Of a DNA stretch of 64,000 nt, positions 36,732-46,232 are shown one piece after another. The DNA comes from Rhizobium sp. PDO1-076 (GTDB lineage: Bacteria; Pseudomonadota; Alphaproteobacteria; Rhizobiales; Rhizobiaceae), in assembly GCF_000247475.1 (NCBI RefSeq), contig NZ_AHZC01000441.1, positions 1 through 64,000 on the forward strand, given 5' to 3'. Below the pieces are notes generated by a model. That model made no database searches and was not told where the DNA came from. It saw nothing but the letters and a program-made list of their open reading frames with translations. Position numbers and translations under genes: made by a program. The number at the start of each line of letters is the position of its first letter. The stretch's first letter is position 1.

Positions 36732-38924
36732 TTATCGTTTCCTGCCGGAAATCAGGCCGGCGATCAGTTTCGGTGCGCTCGATTTCAACGCTTCACCCCG
36801 ACCCGACAGGCTTGGGTTGGTCATGAAATACTGTTGCGCGTTGAAAGGTTCCTCACCTTGCCGCACCTCAATGCGGCGAGACGTGCCATCGGCCAATATC
36901 TCGTAGCTCTGCTGATTGTCAATCAGATTGCCCAGCATGATCTGGGACAAAACCTGCTCATGCACGGTCGGGTTGATCAGCGGCACAAGCGTTTCAACGC
37001 GCCGGTCGAGATTGCGCGGCATCATGTCGGCCGAGCCGATATAGACAAGCGCCTTTTCCGACGGCAGGCGATGGCCATGGCCAAAGCAAAAGATGCGGCT
37101 GTGCTCGAGGAAGCGGCCGACGATGGATTTCACCCGGATATTTTCCGACAGACCCGGAACCTGCGGCCGCAGGCAGCAGATGCCGCGAATGACCAGGTCG
37201 ACCTCGACGCCCGCCTTGCTTGCCCGGTAGAGCGCATCGATGATTTCGGGGTCGACGAGCGAATTCATCTTCATCCAGATGCCGGCCGGCAGACCGTTGC
37301 GGGCGTTCTGGGTTTCCTCCTCGATATGGCGGAGAATGCGTGGACGAAGCGTGTAGGGCGACACCGCCAGCTTCATGCTTTCTTCCGGCTCGCCGTATCC
37401 GGTGATGAAGTTGAAGATATTCGCCATGTCATGGGCAATCTTCGGATTGCAGGTGAAGAAGGACAGGTCGGTATAGATCTTCGCCGTGACCGGGTGGTAG
37501 TTGCCGGTGCCGAGATGGCAATAGGTGCGCAGCTTGCCGTCCTCGCGGCGCACGACCATCGACATCTTGGCGTGGGTCTTCAGTTCGATGAAACCGAAGA
37601 CGACCTGCACGCCGGCGCGCTCCAGGTCGCGGGCCCAGCGGATATTGGCCTCTTCGTCGAAACGGGCCTTGAGCTCGACCAATGCGGTGACCGACTTTCC
37701 GGCATCGGCCGCATCGATCAGAGCTCGGACGATCGGGCTGTCATTGGAGGTTCGGTAGAGTGTCTGCTTGATCGCCAGCACATCCGGATCACGGGCCGCC
37801 TGCAGCAAGAACTGCACGACGACGTCGAAGCTCTCATAAGGGTGATGAACGATCATGTCCTTTTCGCGGATTGCCGCTAGGCAGTCACCCGCATGCTCGC
37901 GCACGCGCTCCGGGAAACGGGCATTGTAGGGTTCGAAACGCAGATCCTCGCGCGGCGCCTTGCAGATTTCGGTAATGGTGTTGAGCGCCAGGAGACCGGG
38001 CAGAACGGCGACGCGATTGTCCGGCACATTCAACTCATGCACGACGAACTGGCGCAGCGCGACCGGCATCTCGCTGTCGACCTCAATTCGAATGACCGAA
38101 CCGCGCCGGCGACGCTTCAGGGCGGTCTCGAAAAATCGGACCAGATCTTCCGCCTCTTCCTCGACTTCGATGTCGCTGTCGCGGATGATGCGGAATGTGC
38201 CGAAACCCTTGACCTCGTAGCCGGGATAAAGCCTGTTGATGAACAGGCCGACGACGTCCTCCAGCGTGATGTAGCGGATCGTCTGGCCCTGATCCTGCAG
38301 CCGAATAAAGCGATCGAGCGTGGGTGGGAGGCGCAACAGAGCCGTCATCGGCTCACCCGTACGGCTGCTGGCCAGTTGAAGTCCCATGGAGAAACCGAGA
38401 TTGGGAATGAAGGGGAATGGATGGGCCGGATCGATCGACAGCGGCGTCAGAACAGGGAATATCGAATCCTCGAATGTATTAGCCAGCCAGTTGCGATCTT
38501 CGTCCGACAGAGCGGCCGGGCGCACCACCAGAATTTCTTCTTGCGCCAAATACTGCTGAAGCACGGCAAGTGATGCCTGCTGTTCCATCTGCAGGTTGTC
38601 GATTTCCTTCAGGATGTCATTCAGCTGCTCGGCCGGCGTCTTGCCGTCGGGGCTCCTGATGGTGATGTTCTGACGCACCTGCCCTTCGAGCCCGGCGACA
38701 CGCACCATGAAGAACTCATCGAGATTGGCCGCCGAAATCGACAGGAAACGGACACGCTCCAGCAGCGGATGCGCGGTGTTGAGGGTTTCTTCGAGAACGC
38801 GCCGGTTGAACTGCAGCCACGAGAATTCACGGTTGATGAAACGCAGCGGGCTGGTCATCAGGTCGTCCGAGGTAAGCGCCTCAGCTTCGACGTGGCCGTC
38901 CATCTCGTTCACCACAGAGTCCAT
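36732..38924 (-). CDS. ppk: Polyphosphate kinase 1
   Basis: 730 residues from the ATG at 38924, with AAGGGACGGG upstream; a longer frame to 39182 overlaps hdaA and is not family sequence. It makes polyphosphate from ATP. The N-terminal domain begins [19 protein letters not shown]. The phosphorylated histidine is in HLGTGNYH, and the second phospholipase D-like site is in FCFGHG and YIGSADMM. ppx follows 12 bases downstream, the classical synthesis/degradation pair, although ppx is frameshifted here. A gap of about 65 bases separates it from hdaA upstream. Confidence 0.96.
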   Translation of the reverse strand: MDSVVNEMDGHVEAEALTSDDLMTSPLRFINREFSWLQFNRRVLEETLNTAHPLLERVRFLSISAANLDEFFMVRVAGLEGQVRQNITIRSPDGKTPAEQLNDILKEIDNLQMEQQASLAVLQQYLAQEEILVVRPAALSDEDRNWLANTFEDSIFPVLTPLSIDPAHPFPFIPNLGFSMGLQLASSRTGEPMTALLRLPPTLDRFIRLQDQGQTIRYITLEDVVGLFINRLYPGYEVKGFGTFRIIRDSDIEVEEEAEDLVRFFETALKRRRRGSVIRIEVDSEMPVALRQFVVHELNVPDNRVAVLPGLLALNTITEICKAPREDLRFEPYNARFPERVREHAGDCLAAIREKDMIVHHPYESFDVVVQFLLQAARDPDVLAIKQTLYRTSNDSPIVRALIDAADAGKSVTALVELKARFDEEANIRWARDLERAGVQVVFGFIELKTHAKMSMVVRREDGKLRTYCHLGTGNYHPVTAKIYTDLSFFTCNPKIAHDMANIFNFITGYGEPEESMKLAVSPYTLRPRILRHIEEETQNARNGLPAGIWMKMNSLVDPEIIDALYRASKAGVEVDLVIRGICCLRPQVPGLSENIRVKSIVGRFLEHSRIFCFGHGHRLPSEKALVYIGSADMMPRNLDRRVETLVPLINPTVHEQVLSQIMLGNLIDNQQSYEILADGTSRRIEVRQGEEPFNAQQYFMTNPSLSGRGEALKSSAPKLIAGLISGRKR

Positions 38925-38988
38925 AGTCCCGTCCCTTCGTTCTTGTTTCCTGGCCGAATATAACAGTTTGACGACAGATCTGTGACAT

Positions 38989-39702
38989 CTACCCTTCGTC
39001 GGTCGTGGCCTCGAGCGCTCCGAGCACTTCGGCTGCCAGGCTGCGCGTGATGCGCGCGCGGCGGGCAAGCGCCAGTTTGTCCAGTCGATCGACAATCTCC
39101 TGCGCCGCCGAAAACGACCGTTCCATTCGCTGAACGATATAGCTGACGATCTTGTCATCGATGTAAAGCTGCCGGTCGGCAAACAGCTTCATGATGACCT
39201 GCCCGAGCAGATCCTCGTCAGGTGTTCCGATCTCGACCACGGTTGCCGCCTTGAGGCGCGATCGAAGGTCGGCAAGCGTGACGTTCCACGAAGGCGGAAA
39301 GCTGCGTGAGGTGATCAGCAGCGTGGTGCCATGCTGCTTGACGCTGTTGATGACATGGAAAAGCTCGACCTCATCGAAACCCTGGCGGTCGGCATCCTCG
39401 AAAACCACCGGGCCGAGCGCCGCAACCGCCGGCGCATCGCGCCCCGGCTGTGGATCAATGTCAACGGCTCCGCTCTGCTGGCGAAAGATCTCGGCGAGGT
39501 GCGACTTTCCCGACCCGGCAGGACCGGTCAGCACCACGACGGGTGCCGGCCAGGCTGGCCAGCTGTCGATCAGGGCAACGGCAGCAGCCAGGCGCTCGGA
39601 CACAAGAAGGTCGTCGCGGCCGGTCGCCGATCCATGGTCGAAGACAAGCGGCAATTGTTCTGCGGCGCCGCGCCGCTCTGTGGGCTTCCTGACGTCAGCC
39701 AT
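38989..39702 (-). CDS. hdaA: HdaA, DnaA-related regulator of replication initiation
   Basis: 237 residues. An AAA+ protein that with the loaded beta clamp inactivates DnaA-ATP. The clamp-binding motif QLPLVF lies at about residue 16; the Walker A is [12 protein letters not shown]; the DnaA-like C-terminal part includes [15 protein letters not shown] and the sensor 2-type helix [14 protein letters not shown]. Its ATG directly abuts the perM stop (TAAATG), so the two are translated together. The pairing of a PerM-type gene with hdaA and the nearby purMN block is a common alphaproteobacterial arrangement. Confidence 0.9.
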   Translation of the reverse strand: MADVRKPTERRGAAEQLPLVFDHGSATGRDDLLVSERLAAAVALIDSWPAWPAPVVVLTGPAGSGKSHLAEIFRQQSGAVDIDPQPGRDAPAVAALGPVVFEDADRQGFDEVELFHVINSVKQHGTTLLITSRSFPPSWNVTLADLRSRLKAATVVEIGTPDEDLLGQVIMKLFADRQLYIDDKIVSYIVQRMERSFSAAQEIVDRLDKLALARRARITRSLAAEVLGALEATTDEG

Positions 39703-40848
39703 TTACGTTTCAGTCGTCTGCGCCGGAATTTCGATCACCGGAGGCTTCGGCTCTCCGGCAATTTCAATCACCGCGCCGTAGTAGAGGTCGCTCTCAAGAT
39801 ACCGCGACAGCGCGAACCGGACAAGCACACCGACGGCTGCCGCCGCCGGAACGGCGACCAGCACGCCGACAAAGCCGAACAGGGAGCCGAAGGCAAACAA
39901 GGCAAACATCAACCAGACGGGATGCAGGCCGACGCTTTTACCGACCAGTTTCGGCTGCAGGATATTGCCCTCGAGAAACTGGCCGAAGAAGAAGATGCCG
40001 GCAATGAAGCCGATCCAGAGGTAGTCCGGCCAGAACTGCACAAGTGCCACGCCGATCGCCAGCAGCAGGCCGACGGTCGAACCGACATAGGGAATAAAAC
40101 TGATCAGACCGGTGAAGAAGCCGATCAACAGGCCGAAATTCAGGCCGGCCAAGGACAGCGCAACGGCATAGAAGAGCCCGAGGATCAGGCAGAGCGAACC
40201 CTGGCCACGGACAAAGCCGGCAATGGTATTGTCCAGTTCGGTTGCCAGTTTGCGCACCGTCGGAAGCTGGCCGCGCGGCACCCAGCTATCGACCTTGGCG
40301 ATCATGCGGTCCCAGTCGAGCAGCAGGTAGAAGGCAACAACCGGCGTGACCACCAGAAGCGAAACGATGTCCAGTAGCGCCTTGCCGGAATTCCAGATCT
40401 GTTCGACCAATGTGCCAAGAAAGCCGACCCCCTCGCTGATATAGCGGGAGAAATTGCCCTTGATCGTATCCATCTGGCCATTCAACCATTCCGGCAGCCA
40501 GGAGGCATTCGACGTGGCGATGAAATTCTGCAGCTGGGTCACGTATCCCGGCACGCGCTCGATGAAGTCATTCAACTGGCTGGCCAGGATCGGGATGATG
40601 ATCATCAACGACAGGGCAAAGACGATGACGAAGGTCACAAGGATGACCACCGTTGCCATCAGGCGGCTCAGCCCCAGACGCTCGAGCCGGTCGGCCACCG
40701 GATCGAGGAAATAAGCAAGCGCCATGCCGGCAATGAAGGGCAGCAGGATCGAGCTGAACATCAGCAGGAAAAGGACAAAGACGGCAAGAGCGACCAGCCA
40801 GAACATCACCTGACGCCTGAGGCCTATCCCGCTAATATACTTCGGCAT
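39703..40848 (-). CDS. AI-2E/PerM-family membrane transporter
   Basis: 381 residues with about eight membrane segments and a central hydrophilic helical stretch (about 85-165), the pattern of the PerM/AI-2E export family. Typical blocks are ILLPFIAGMALAYFLDPVAD near the start and GLISFIPYVGSTVGLLLAI in the second half, followed by QFLEGNILQPKLVGKSVGLH. Members transport autoinducer-2 or Na+/H+, or have no known substrate. GGGAAA precedes the ATG. It heads a unit with hdaA; a -35/-10 candidate lies at 40913-40941. Confidence 0.88.
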   Translation of the reverse strand: MPKYISGIGLRRQVMFWLVALAVFVLFLLMFSSILLPFIAGMALAYFLDPVADRLERLGLSRLMATVVILVTFVIVFALSLMIIIPILASQLNDFIERVPGYVTQLQNFIATSNASWLPEWLNGQMDTIKGNFSRYISEGVGFLGTLVEQIWNSGKALLDIVSLLVVTPVVAFYLLLDWDRMIAKVDSWVPRGQLPTVRKLATELDNTIAGFVRGQGSLCLILGLFYAVALSLAGLNFGLLIGFFTGLISFIPYVGSTVGLLLAIGVALVQFWPDYLWIGFIAGIFFFGQFLEGNILQPKLVGKSVGLHPVWLMFALFAFGSLFGFVGVLVAVPAAAAVGVLVRFALSRYLESDLYYGAVIEIAGEPKPPVIEIPAQTTET

Positions 40849-40912
40849 GTCTGTTTCCCAATTTCATCCGTCGAACGCCATTTGTGCGACGCAACCGATC
40901 TTCTCTAGCAGC

Positions 40913-40941
40913 AGTTAGATCGGGCCGAAACCCTCGGTCAA
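40913..40941 (-). promoter_or_regulatory. candidate perM-hdaA promoter
   Basis: On the minus strand CTTGACC is followed after 17 bases by CTAACT, a fair match to the rhizobial CTTGAC-N17-CTATAT consensus. It overlaps an inverted repeat (CCCTCGG at 40931, CCGAGGG at 40954). Confidence 0.35.
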
Positions 40942-41081
40942 GAATGTGACCTCCCGAGGGCCGGATCTTACGCGGTTGCAGCAGAATTGGCAGGAAATCG
41001 GGGCCTAATTCTCGTCGCGGCTTGCATCTGAGGGCTCTTCATGCAATGGCCAGCCAAACTCTCTTAGGATCGGAGACACGG

Positions 41082-42155
41082 ATGAGCCAGGCTGGCAAAA
41101 ACGGTTTGACCTACAGCGATGCAGGCGTCGACATCGACGCTGGAAACCTGATGGTCGAGAAGATCAAGCCGGCCGTGCGTTCGACGCGCCGTCCGGGTGC
41201 CGATGGCGAAATCGGCGGCTTCGGCGGCCTGTTCGACCTGAAGGCCGCCGGCTTCAACGACCCGATCCTGGTGGCCGCCAACGACGGCGTCGGCACCAAG
41301 CTGAAGATCGCCATCGATGCGAACATTCATGACACTGTCGGCATCGACCTGGTGGCCATGTGCGTCAACGATCTCGTGGTTCAGGGCGCCGAACCGCTGC
41401 TGTTCCTCGACTACTACGCCACCGGCAAGCTCGACCCGGATCAGGGGGCAGCAATCGTTCAGGGCATCGCGGCCGGCTGCCGCGAGGCAGGCTGCGCGCT
41501 GATCGGCGGCGAGACCGCCGAAATGCCGGGCATGTATTCGCATGGCGACTACGACCTTGCAGGCTTTGCCGTCGGTGCTGCCGAACGCGGTGAACTGCTG
41601 CCGGCCGGCGACATTGCCGAAGGCGACGTGATCCTCGGCCTGTCTTCATCCGGCGTGCATTCGAACGGCTTCTCGCTGGTGCGCAAGATCGTCGAACTTT
41701 CCGGCCTTGGCTGGGATGCCCCTGCCCCGTTTGCGGCAGACAAGACGCTGGGGGCCGCTTTGCTCACACCGACCCGCATCTATGTGAAGCCGCTCCTGAA
41801 GGCGATCAAAGAAACCAAGGCACTGAAGGCGCTGGCTCATATCACCGGCGGCGGCTTCCCGGAAAACATTCCGCGCGTCTTGCCGAAGCATCTGGCAGCC
41901 GAGATCGACCTTTCGTCGATCCAGGTTCCGGCCGTGTTCTCCTGGCTCGCCAAGACTGGCGGTGTGGCGCAGAACGAAATGCTGCGCACGTTCAACTGCG
42001 GCATCGGCATGATCGTCGTGGTTTCGGCGGAAAATGCCGACACGGTGACGTCTGCGCTTGAAGCCGAAGGCGAGACCGTTGCCCGTCTCGGCCGAATGGT
42101 TGCGCGTGAAGACGGCGCACATGGCACGATCTACAAGGGCACGCTCGCCCTATGA
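41082..42155 (+). CDS. purM: Phosphoribosylformylglycinamidine cyclo-ligase (AIR synthetase)
   Basis: 357 residues from the ATG at 41082, which has GGAG upstream; a longer frame to 41022 lacks similarity. It closes the imidazole ring in purine synthesis. Signatures: [51 protein letters not shown] and [12 protein letters not shown]. The last four bases overlap purN (ATGA), the standard purM-purN arrangement. Confidence 0.97.
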   Translation: MSQAGKNGLTYSDAGVDIDAGNLMVEKIKPAVRSTRRPGADGEIGGFGGLFDLKAAGFNDPILVAANDGVGTKLKIAIDANIHDTVGIDLVAMCVNDLVVQGAEPLLFLDYYATGKLDPDQGAAIVQGIAAGCREAGCALIGGETAEMPGMYSHGDYDLAGFAVGAAERGELLPAGDIAEGDVILGLSSSGVHSNGFSLVRKIVELSGLGWDAPAPFAADKTLGAALLTPTRIYVKPLLKAIKETKALKALAHITGGGFPENIPRVLPKHLAAEIDLSSIQVPAVFSWLAKTGGVAQNEMLRTFNCGIGMIVVVSAENADTVTSALEAEGETVARLGRMVAREDGAHGTIYKGTLAL

Positions 42156-42808
42156 GCCAAGCCCGCAAGCGCATCGCTGTCTTCATCTCCGGCAGCGGAT
42201 CGAACATGCTGGCGCTGGCAAAGGCCTGCGAGGCGGACGCGTTTCCGGCCGAGATCGTTGCGGTGTTCTCGGACAAGCTGTCTGCCGGGGGCATCGCCAA
42301 AGCACAGGCACTCGGCATCGCCACGCATGTTTTCGAGCGCAAGCAATATGCGAGCAAGGCCGAACATGAGGCGGCCATTCTAGCAGCTCTCGACGCGGCT
42401 TCGCCGGATTTTGTCTGCCTGGCCGGCTATATGCGGCTGCTGTCAGGCGAGTTCATCCAGCGCTATGAGGGCAGGATTCTCAATATCCACCCGTCCCTCT
42501 TGCCGCTATTTCCGGGACTTCACACCCATCAGCGTGCACTGGACGCCGGTGTCATGGTCGCGGGCTGCACCGTGCATTTCGTCACCGAGGGCATGGATGA
42601 AGGTCCGGTCATCGCCCAGTCCGTCGTGCCGATCCTGCCCGGCGACACGGCCGACGATCTTGCCGCGCGCGTTCTCACCGTCGAGCATACGAGCTATCCG
42701 CTGGCCCTGCGTCTTGTTGCCGAGGGCAAGATCCGCATGTTGGCGGATGGAAAAGTCGAACGACAGACCTATCTCGGCGACCCGGCGGCAAAACTGATCA
42801 GCGCCTGA
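42152..42808 (+). CDS. purN: Phosphoribosylglycinamide formyltransferase
   Basis: 218 residues. Transfers a formyl group from 10-formyl-tetrahydrofolate to GAR. N-terminal [12 protein letters not shown] and catalytic Asn, His and Asp in [12 protein letters not shown] and [11 protein letters not shown] are all present. The start overlaps purM by four bases. The gene ends 3 bases before the convergent TauE/SafE stop, leaving no room for a separate terminator. Confidence 0.97.
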   Translation: MSQARKRIAVFISGSGSNMLALAKACEADAFPAEIVAVFSDKLSAGGIAKAQALGIATHVFERKQYASKAEHEAAILAALDAASPDFVCLAGYMRLLSGEFIQRYEGRILNIHPSLLPLFPGLHTHQRALDAGVMVAGCTVHFVTEGMDEGPVIAQSVVPILPGDTADDLAARVLTVEHTSYPLALRLVAEGKIRMLADGKVERQTYLGDPAAKLISA

Positions 42809-42811
42809 CGT

Positions 42812-43594
42812 TCAGCTAGCCCATAACGAGCCGAGACTGCGGTAGATCATATAGGCAGCCACGACGAACACCACCGCTGCGAAGACGCGATTGAGCGTGT
42901 TCTTGTGGGCGGCCAGCCTGCCCGAGACGAATGTGCCGAGCAGACCGCCCAGAATGCCGCCGAATATGAACTCGGCCGCAAGCGTCCAGTCCACCAGTCC
43001 CGACCAGGCATAATTGACCGCAGTCGCCAATCCGAAGGCACTGACCGCAAGAAGCGACGTTCCGACCGCGTTGATCATCGGCATGCCGGTCGCCAGCATC
43101 AGGCCGGGCACGATGAGAAAGCCGCCGCCGATGCCGAAGAAGCCGGACGCGGCACCCGTGGCGATCGCGATCGCCCCTGTTGCCAGACACATGCGCAGAT
43201 CCATCGGGCGTGGCGTAGCGGTCACCAGAGGTTTGGGCCGAGCCATCAATGCAGCGACGACCAGCATGACAATACCGAAGAGAAGCAGCAGTTTCGTCCC
43301 GTCTATCGCCTTGCCGAGCGAAGACCCGCCCAAAGCGCCGATCACGCCCAGCACGGCAAAGACCATGCCGCAGCGCCAGCGAACATGGCCCTTCACAGCA
43401 TGACTGGCAAAATTGAGCAGGGCATTGACCGAGACCGCCAGGGCTCCCGTTCCGATGGCGATATGCGGCTGGGAAACACCAACCACATACAGCAGCAGCG
43501 GCGTGGCCAGGATCGAACCGCCGCCGCCCAGCAGTCCAAGCGAAAAACCGATGATACTGCCGGAGCCGATGGCGGGGAGAAGCGTTCCGTTCAT
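42812..43594 (-). CDS. TauE/SafE-family sulfite/sulfur anion exporter
   Basis: 260 residues with about eight hydrophobic segments in two repeats: GFSLGLLGGGGSILATPLLL near the start and ASGFFGIGGGFLIVPGLML in the middle, the paired Gly-rich signature of the family. These carriers export sulfite or related sulfur anions. It is the last gene of the blh operon; its ATG overlaps the previous stop by four bases and it has no ribosome site of its own. In this setting it would remove sulfite or thiosulfate made by the persulfide dioxygenase. Confidence 0.88.
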   Translation of the reverse strand: MNGTLLPAIGSGSIIGFSLGLLGGGGSILATPLLLYVVGVSQPHIAIGTGALAVSVNALLNFASHAVKGHVRWRCGMVFAVLGVIGALGGSSLGKAIDGTKLLLLFGIVMLVVAALMARPKPLVTATPRPMDLRMCLATGAIAIATGAASGFFGIGGGFLIVPGLMLATGMPMINAVGTSLLAVSAFGLATAVNYAWSGLVDWTLAAEFIFGGILGGLLGTFVSGRLAAHKNTLNRVFAAVVFVVAAYMIYRSLGSLWAS

Positions 43595-44025
43595 GAGATT
43601 ATGCCGGCAACAAAGCGATCATGAATGACCATGCCGGCCAGCATGGCGACGACGAACAGGACGATCGCGCCATAGCCCATCGGCAGGGCGGCAATCGCCG
43701 GCCCCGGGCACAGGCCGCCAAGCCCCCAGCCGACGCCGAAGATCGCCGAGCCGATAATCAACGGCAGATCTATCTTCGTTTTGCCCGGCATATGGAAGCA
43801 TCCTGCCAGGAGTGGACGCGCCATCGTCTTGACAAGGAGCATGCCGATCATCGCAACGAGCACGGCGCCGCCAAGGACAAACATCAGGCTGGGATCCCAG
43901 GCACCAAAGACATCGAGGAAGCCTTGAACGCGGGAGGGATCCAGCATGCCTGACAGTGACAGGCCGAAGCCGAACAGCGTCCCGCAGGCGAGTGACGCCA
44001 AAGCTTCAGTATAGGCGGGTTTCAT
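43591..44025 (-). CDS. YeeE/YedE-family half-transporter, second copy
   Basis: 144 residues from the ATG at 44025, with GAGGCAG upstream; the open frame runs further back but overlaps the previous gene. Four hydrophobic segments. The first repeat has GTLFGFGLSLSGMLDPSRVQ, the second GVGWGLGGLCPGPAIAALP, whose Cys matches the conserved cysteine of YeeE-type thiosulfate channels. YeeE is normally one polypeptide; here two half-size genes follow each other, each probably one half of the pore. The start and stop both overlap the neighbours by four bases. Confidence 0.87.
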   Translation of the reverse strand: MKPAYTEALASLACGTLFGFGLSLSGMLDPSRVQGFLDVFGAWDPSLMFVLGGAVLVAMIGMLLVKTMARPLLAGCFHMPGKTKIDLPLIIGSAIFGVGWGLGGLCPGPAIAALPMGYGAIVLFVVAMLAGMVIHDRFVAGIIS

Positions 44026-44441
44026 AGGCTGCCTCGCATCAGGGTCACCGTGATGATACCTGTGGCCAGAAACGTCATGACGGCTGCCAAGGAACGGAGC
44101 GAGAGCCTGGCAAGGCCCATGACCCCATGTCCACTGGTGCAGCCCGACCCCATGCGCGCGCCAAAGCCGACCAGAAGGCCGGCGACGCCGATCAGTGGCA
44201 GGGACGCGGTGATGGTAAGGGTCGGCCAAGTCCTGAAAAGGCCAACATAGACAAGAAGGCCCGCCATCAGGCCGACGACGAAGGCCGCGTTGATCAGGCG
44301 GCTGTGCCCCTGCACAAGCCGTCCGACAATGCCACTAATGCCGGCAATGCGGCCATTGAGGGCGAGCAGCAGGATGGCGGAAAGACCAATCAGCGCGCCG
44401 CCGGTCAAGGATTGCAGGTATTGCGTCACTTGCGGCGTCAC
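44022..44441 (-). CDS. YeeE/YedE-family half-transporter, first copy
   Basis: 139 residues, four hydrophobic segments. The first repeat reads GALIGLSAILLLALNGRIAG, the second GFGARMGSGCTSGHGVMGLA, with the GCTSGHG cysteine motif typical of YeeE/YedE sulfur transporters. It likely pairs with the next gene to form a complete carrier for thiosulfate or persulfide sulfur. ATGA overlaps join it to bigR upstream and to the second half-transporter downstream. Confidence 0.88.
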   Translation of the reverse strand: MTPQVTQYLQSLTGGALIGLSAILLLALNGRIAGISGIVGRLVQGHSRLINAAFVVGLMAGLLVYVGLFRTWPTLTITASLPLIGVAGLLVGFGARMGSGCTSGHGVMGLARLSLRSLAAVMTFLATGIITVTLMRGSL

Positions 44442-44782
44442 GTGGGCATGTCCTCGGCACAGAAAATGGTGAACAGAGCTGTTATGAGCTTGGCAATCTT
44501 TGCCTCCACCAGACGGTAGAAGATCTGCTTGCCCTCCCGACGGGTCTCGACGATCCCCGCATCGCGCAGAACGGTGAGCTGCTGGGACAGCGTGGGCTGA
44601 TGGACATCAAGTCTCTCCTCCAACTCTCCGACCGAATATTCGCCCTGCACCAGAGTGCAGACCAGCATCAGGCGGACGGGATGCGCCAGCGTCTTCAGGT
44701 GGCTAGCCACTTCCGTTGCCCGCGTCTCCATGACGTCGGGGCTCATCGCCACGCGGTTCCTGAACTCCAGCACGTTCACCAC
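44438..44782 (-). CDS. bigR: BigR-type ArsR-family repressor, persulfide/thiol switch
   Basis: 114 residues from a GTG at 44782, overlapping the blh stop by 7 bases; the next GTG (44779) would give a four-base GTGA overlap like the other junctions. Winged-helix ArsR protein with recognition helix VHQPTLSQQLTVLRDAG. Two cysteines, in LMLVCTLVQG and FTIFCAED, fall at residues 42 and 108 when counted from 44782, the same numbers as the redox pair of Xylella BigR. In BigR, sulfide or oxidation links them and releases DNA. It should repress the operon it sits in; a palindrome over the blh promoter is the likely operator. Confidence 0.93.
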   Translation of the reverse strand: MVNVLEFRNRVAMSPDVMETRATEVASHLKTLAHPVRLMLVCTLVQGEYSVGELEERLDVHQPTLSQQLTVLRDAGIVETRREGKQIFYRLVEAKIAKLITALFTIFCAEDMPT

Positions 44783-46071
44783 TTGGCACCCGCCAATGCA
44801 TCGATCGGGATCTTCAGATAACGTCGGCCATTGCTCTCCGGCTCCGGCAGGCGACCACCGCGCACATTGACCTGCAATGCATGCAGGATCAGTTTCGGCA
44901 TGGCCAGGGTACGGTCGCGCGCCTGTCTGAGATCGATGAAAGCCTGCTCGCTGATTCTGGCGAGATGCGTATTGGCAAGCTTCTGCTCGCCAACCGTGCT
45001 TTCCCAGCGCGGATGACGGCCGCCAGGCTGGTAGTCATGGCCGGTAAACACACGGGTCTCTTCCGGCAGGGCAAGGATCGCCTGGATCGAATTCCAGAGA
45101 GCATGGGCGCTGCCGCCGGGGAAATCGGTGCGGGCCGTGCCGCTGTCGGGCATGAAGATCGTATCGTGCACGAAGGCTGCATCACCGATGACGTAGGTGA
45201 TCGAAGCCAGCGTATGCCCCGGCGAGAACATCACCCTCGCGTCGATAGAGCCGAGCTTGAAATGTTCGCCCGGCTTGAACAGGTGGTCCCAATAGGAACC
45301 ATCGGTGCGTAGCTCTGGCCAGTTGTAGATATCCTTCCAAAGCGCCTGCACCTCCACGACATGGTCGCCGATGGCGGTTTGCGCACCTGTCTTCGACTTC
45401 AGGTAGTGCGCGGCGGATAAATGATCGGCGTGCGGATGGGTATCGAGGATCCACTCGACCGACAGCCCCTGACTTTCGACATAGGCCAGAATGCGGTCGG
45501 CATTCTTGGTCGAGGGTTGTCCCGACTTCTCGTCATAGTCGAGCACGGGATCGATGATGGCGCATTTGCTGGTCTCGGGATCGGAGACGACATATTGAAC
45601 GCTCCAGGTGCGCGGATCAAAGAAACCCTTGACCTGTGGGCGGCGGGCGGCACGGCGATCGAGAAAGGCGATGACGGCGGTCAGGTCCATGCCGTGCCGG
45701 TCGCCGAGTGCCAGCACCTGGTCACGCGTCATGCGACCGTCCAGGACTTCGATGATGGCATAAAGTGCGAGTGCTCGATGGCCGGTGCGGCAATGCGCCA
45801 GAACCGGACCCTTGCCCGGCACTGTTACCGCCGCGCGAAAAGCATCGACATCGGCATCGGTCAGACCTGCCAAAGTCAGGGGCAGGAATATGTAGGGTAA
45901 TCCGGCCTCTGCAGCTGCGTCCTTTTCGACGCGCGTGCCGAGGGCACCTTCCTCGCCCTCCGGGCGCAAGTTGACGAGCGCTGAAAAACCCGCCTCCCCT
46001 AGGCGCTCGATATCTGCAACCGAAGGCTGGGCGGCAATAGAAAGTCGGTCATTGATACGGGTGGCGAACAT
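44776..46071 (-). CDS. blh: Blh: DUF442 phosphatase-like domain fused to an ETHE1-type persulfide dioxygenase
   Basis: 431 residues. The N-terminal DUF442 domain (about 1-110) has the Cys of LAHCRTGHRALAL, as in dual-specificity phosphatases and rhodanese-like enzymes. The C-terminal MBL domain (about 145-400) resembles the ETHE1 persulfide dioxygenase: DTHPHADHLSAAHYL (metal motif), FSPGHTLASITY, and FTGHDYQPGGRHPRW. Together they would turn glutathione persulfide into sulfite. First gene of the operon, with GAGGAT before the ATG and its promoter 35-60 bases upstream. Confidence 0.93.
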   Translation of the reverse strand: MFATRINDRLSIAAQPSVADIERLGEAGFSALVNLRPEGEEGALGTRVEKDAAAEAGLPYIFLPLTLAGLTDADVDAFRAAVTVPGKGPVLAHCRTGHRALALYAIIEVLDGRMTRDQVLALGDRHGMDLTAVIAFLDRRAARRPQVKGFFDPRTWSVQYVVSDPETSKCAIIDPVLDYDEKSGQPSTKNADRILAYVESQGLSVEWILDTHPHADHLSAAHYLKSKTGAQTAIGDHVVEVQALWKDIYNWPELRTDGSYWDHLFKPGEHFKLGSIDARVMFSPGHTLASITYVIGDAAFVHDTIFMPDSGTARTDFPGGSAHALWNSIQAILALPEETRVFTGHDYQPGGRHPRWESTVGEQKLANTHLARISEQAFIDLRQARDRTLAMPKLILHALQVNVRGGRLPEPESNGRRYLKIPIDALAGAKW

Positions 46072-46090
46072 GACAGCATCCTCAATTTAT

Positions 46091-46132
46091 CAATATACGA
46101 ATTCATATATTGTTTTTTTGCAGTTCCTTCAA
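46091..46132 (-). promoter_or_regulatory. blh operon promoter with overlapping 22-bp palindrome (candidate BigR operator)
   Basis: On the minus strand TTGAAG (46132-46127) is followed after exactly 17 bases by TATATG (46109-46104). A 22-bp palindrome at 46091-46112 covers the -10: half-sites CAATATA and TATATTG around a GAATTC centre, 20 of 22 positions symmetric (one mismatched pair). Repressor binding here would block RNA polymerase. BigR is known to bind an AT-rich palindrome at this position in Xylella and Agrobacterium. Confidence 0.7.
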
Positions 46133-46232
46133 GTGCGGCTTCATCTGATTTCGCTGAAAACGTCAGACACGCATAAAGCAAAGATTAACCAAGATCGTAC
46201 AACCTGAAACTGTCTCCTTCGTTCAGGACTAC

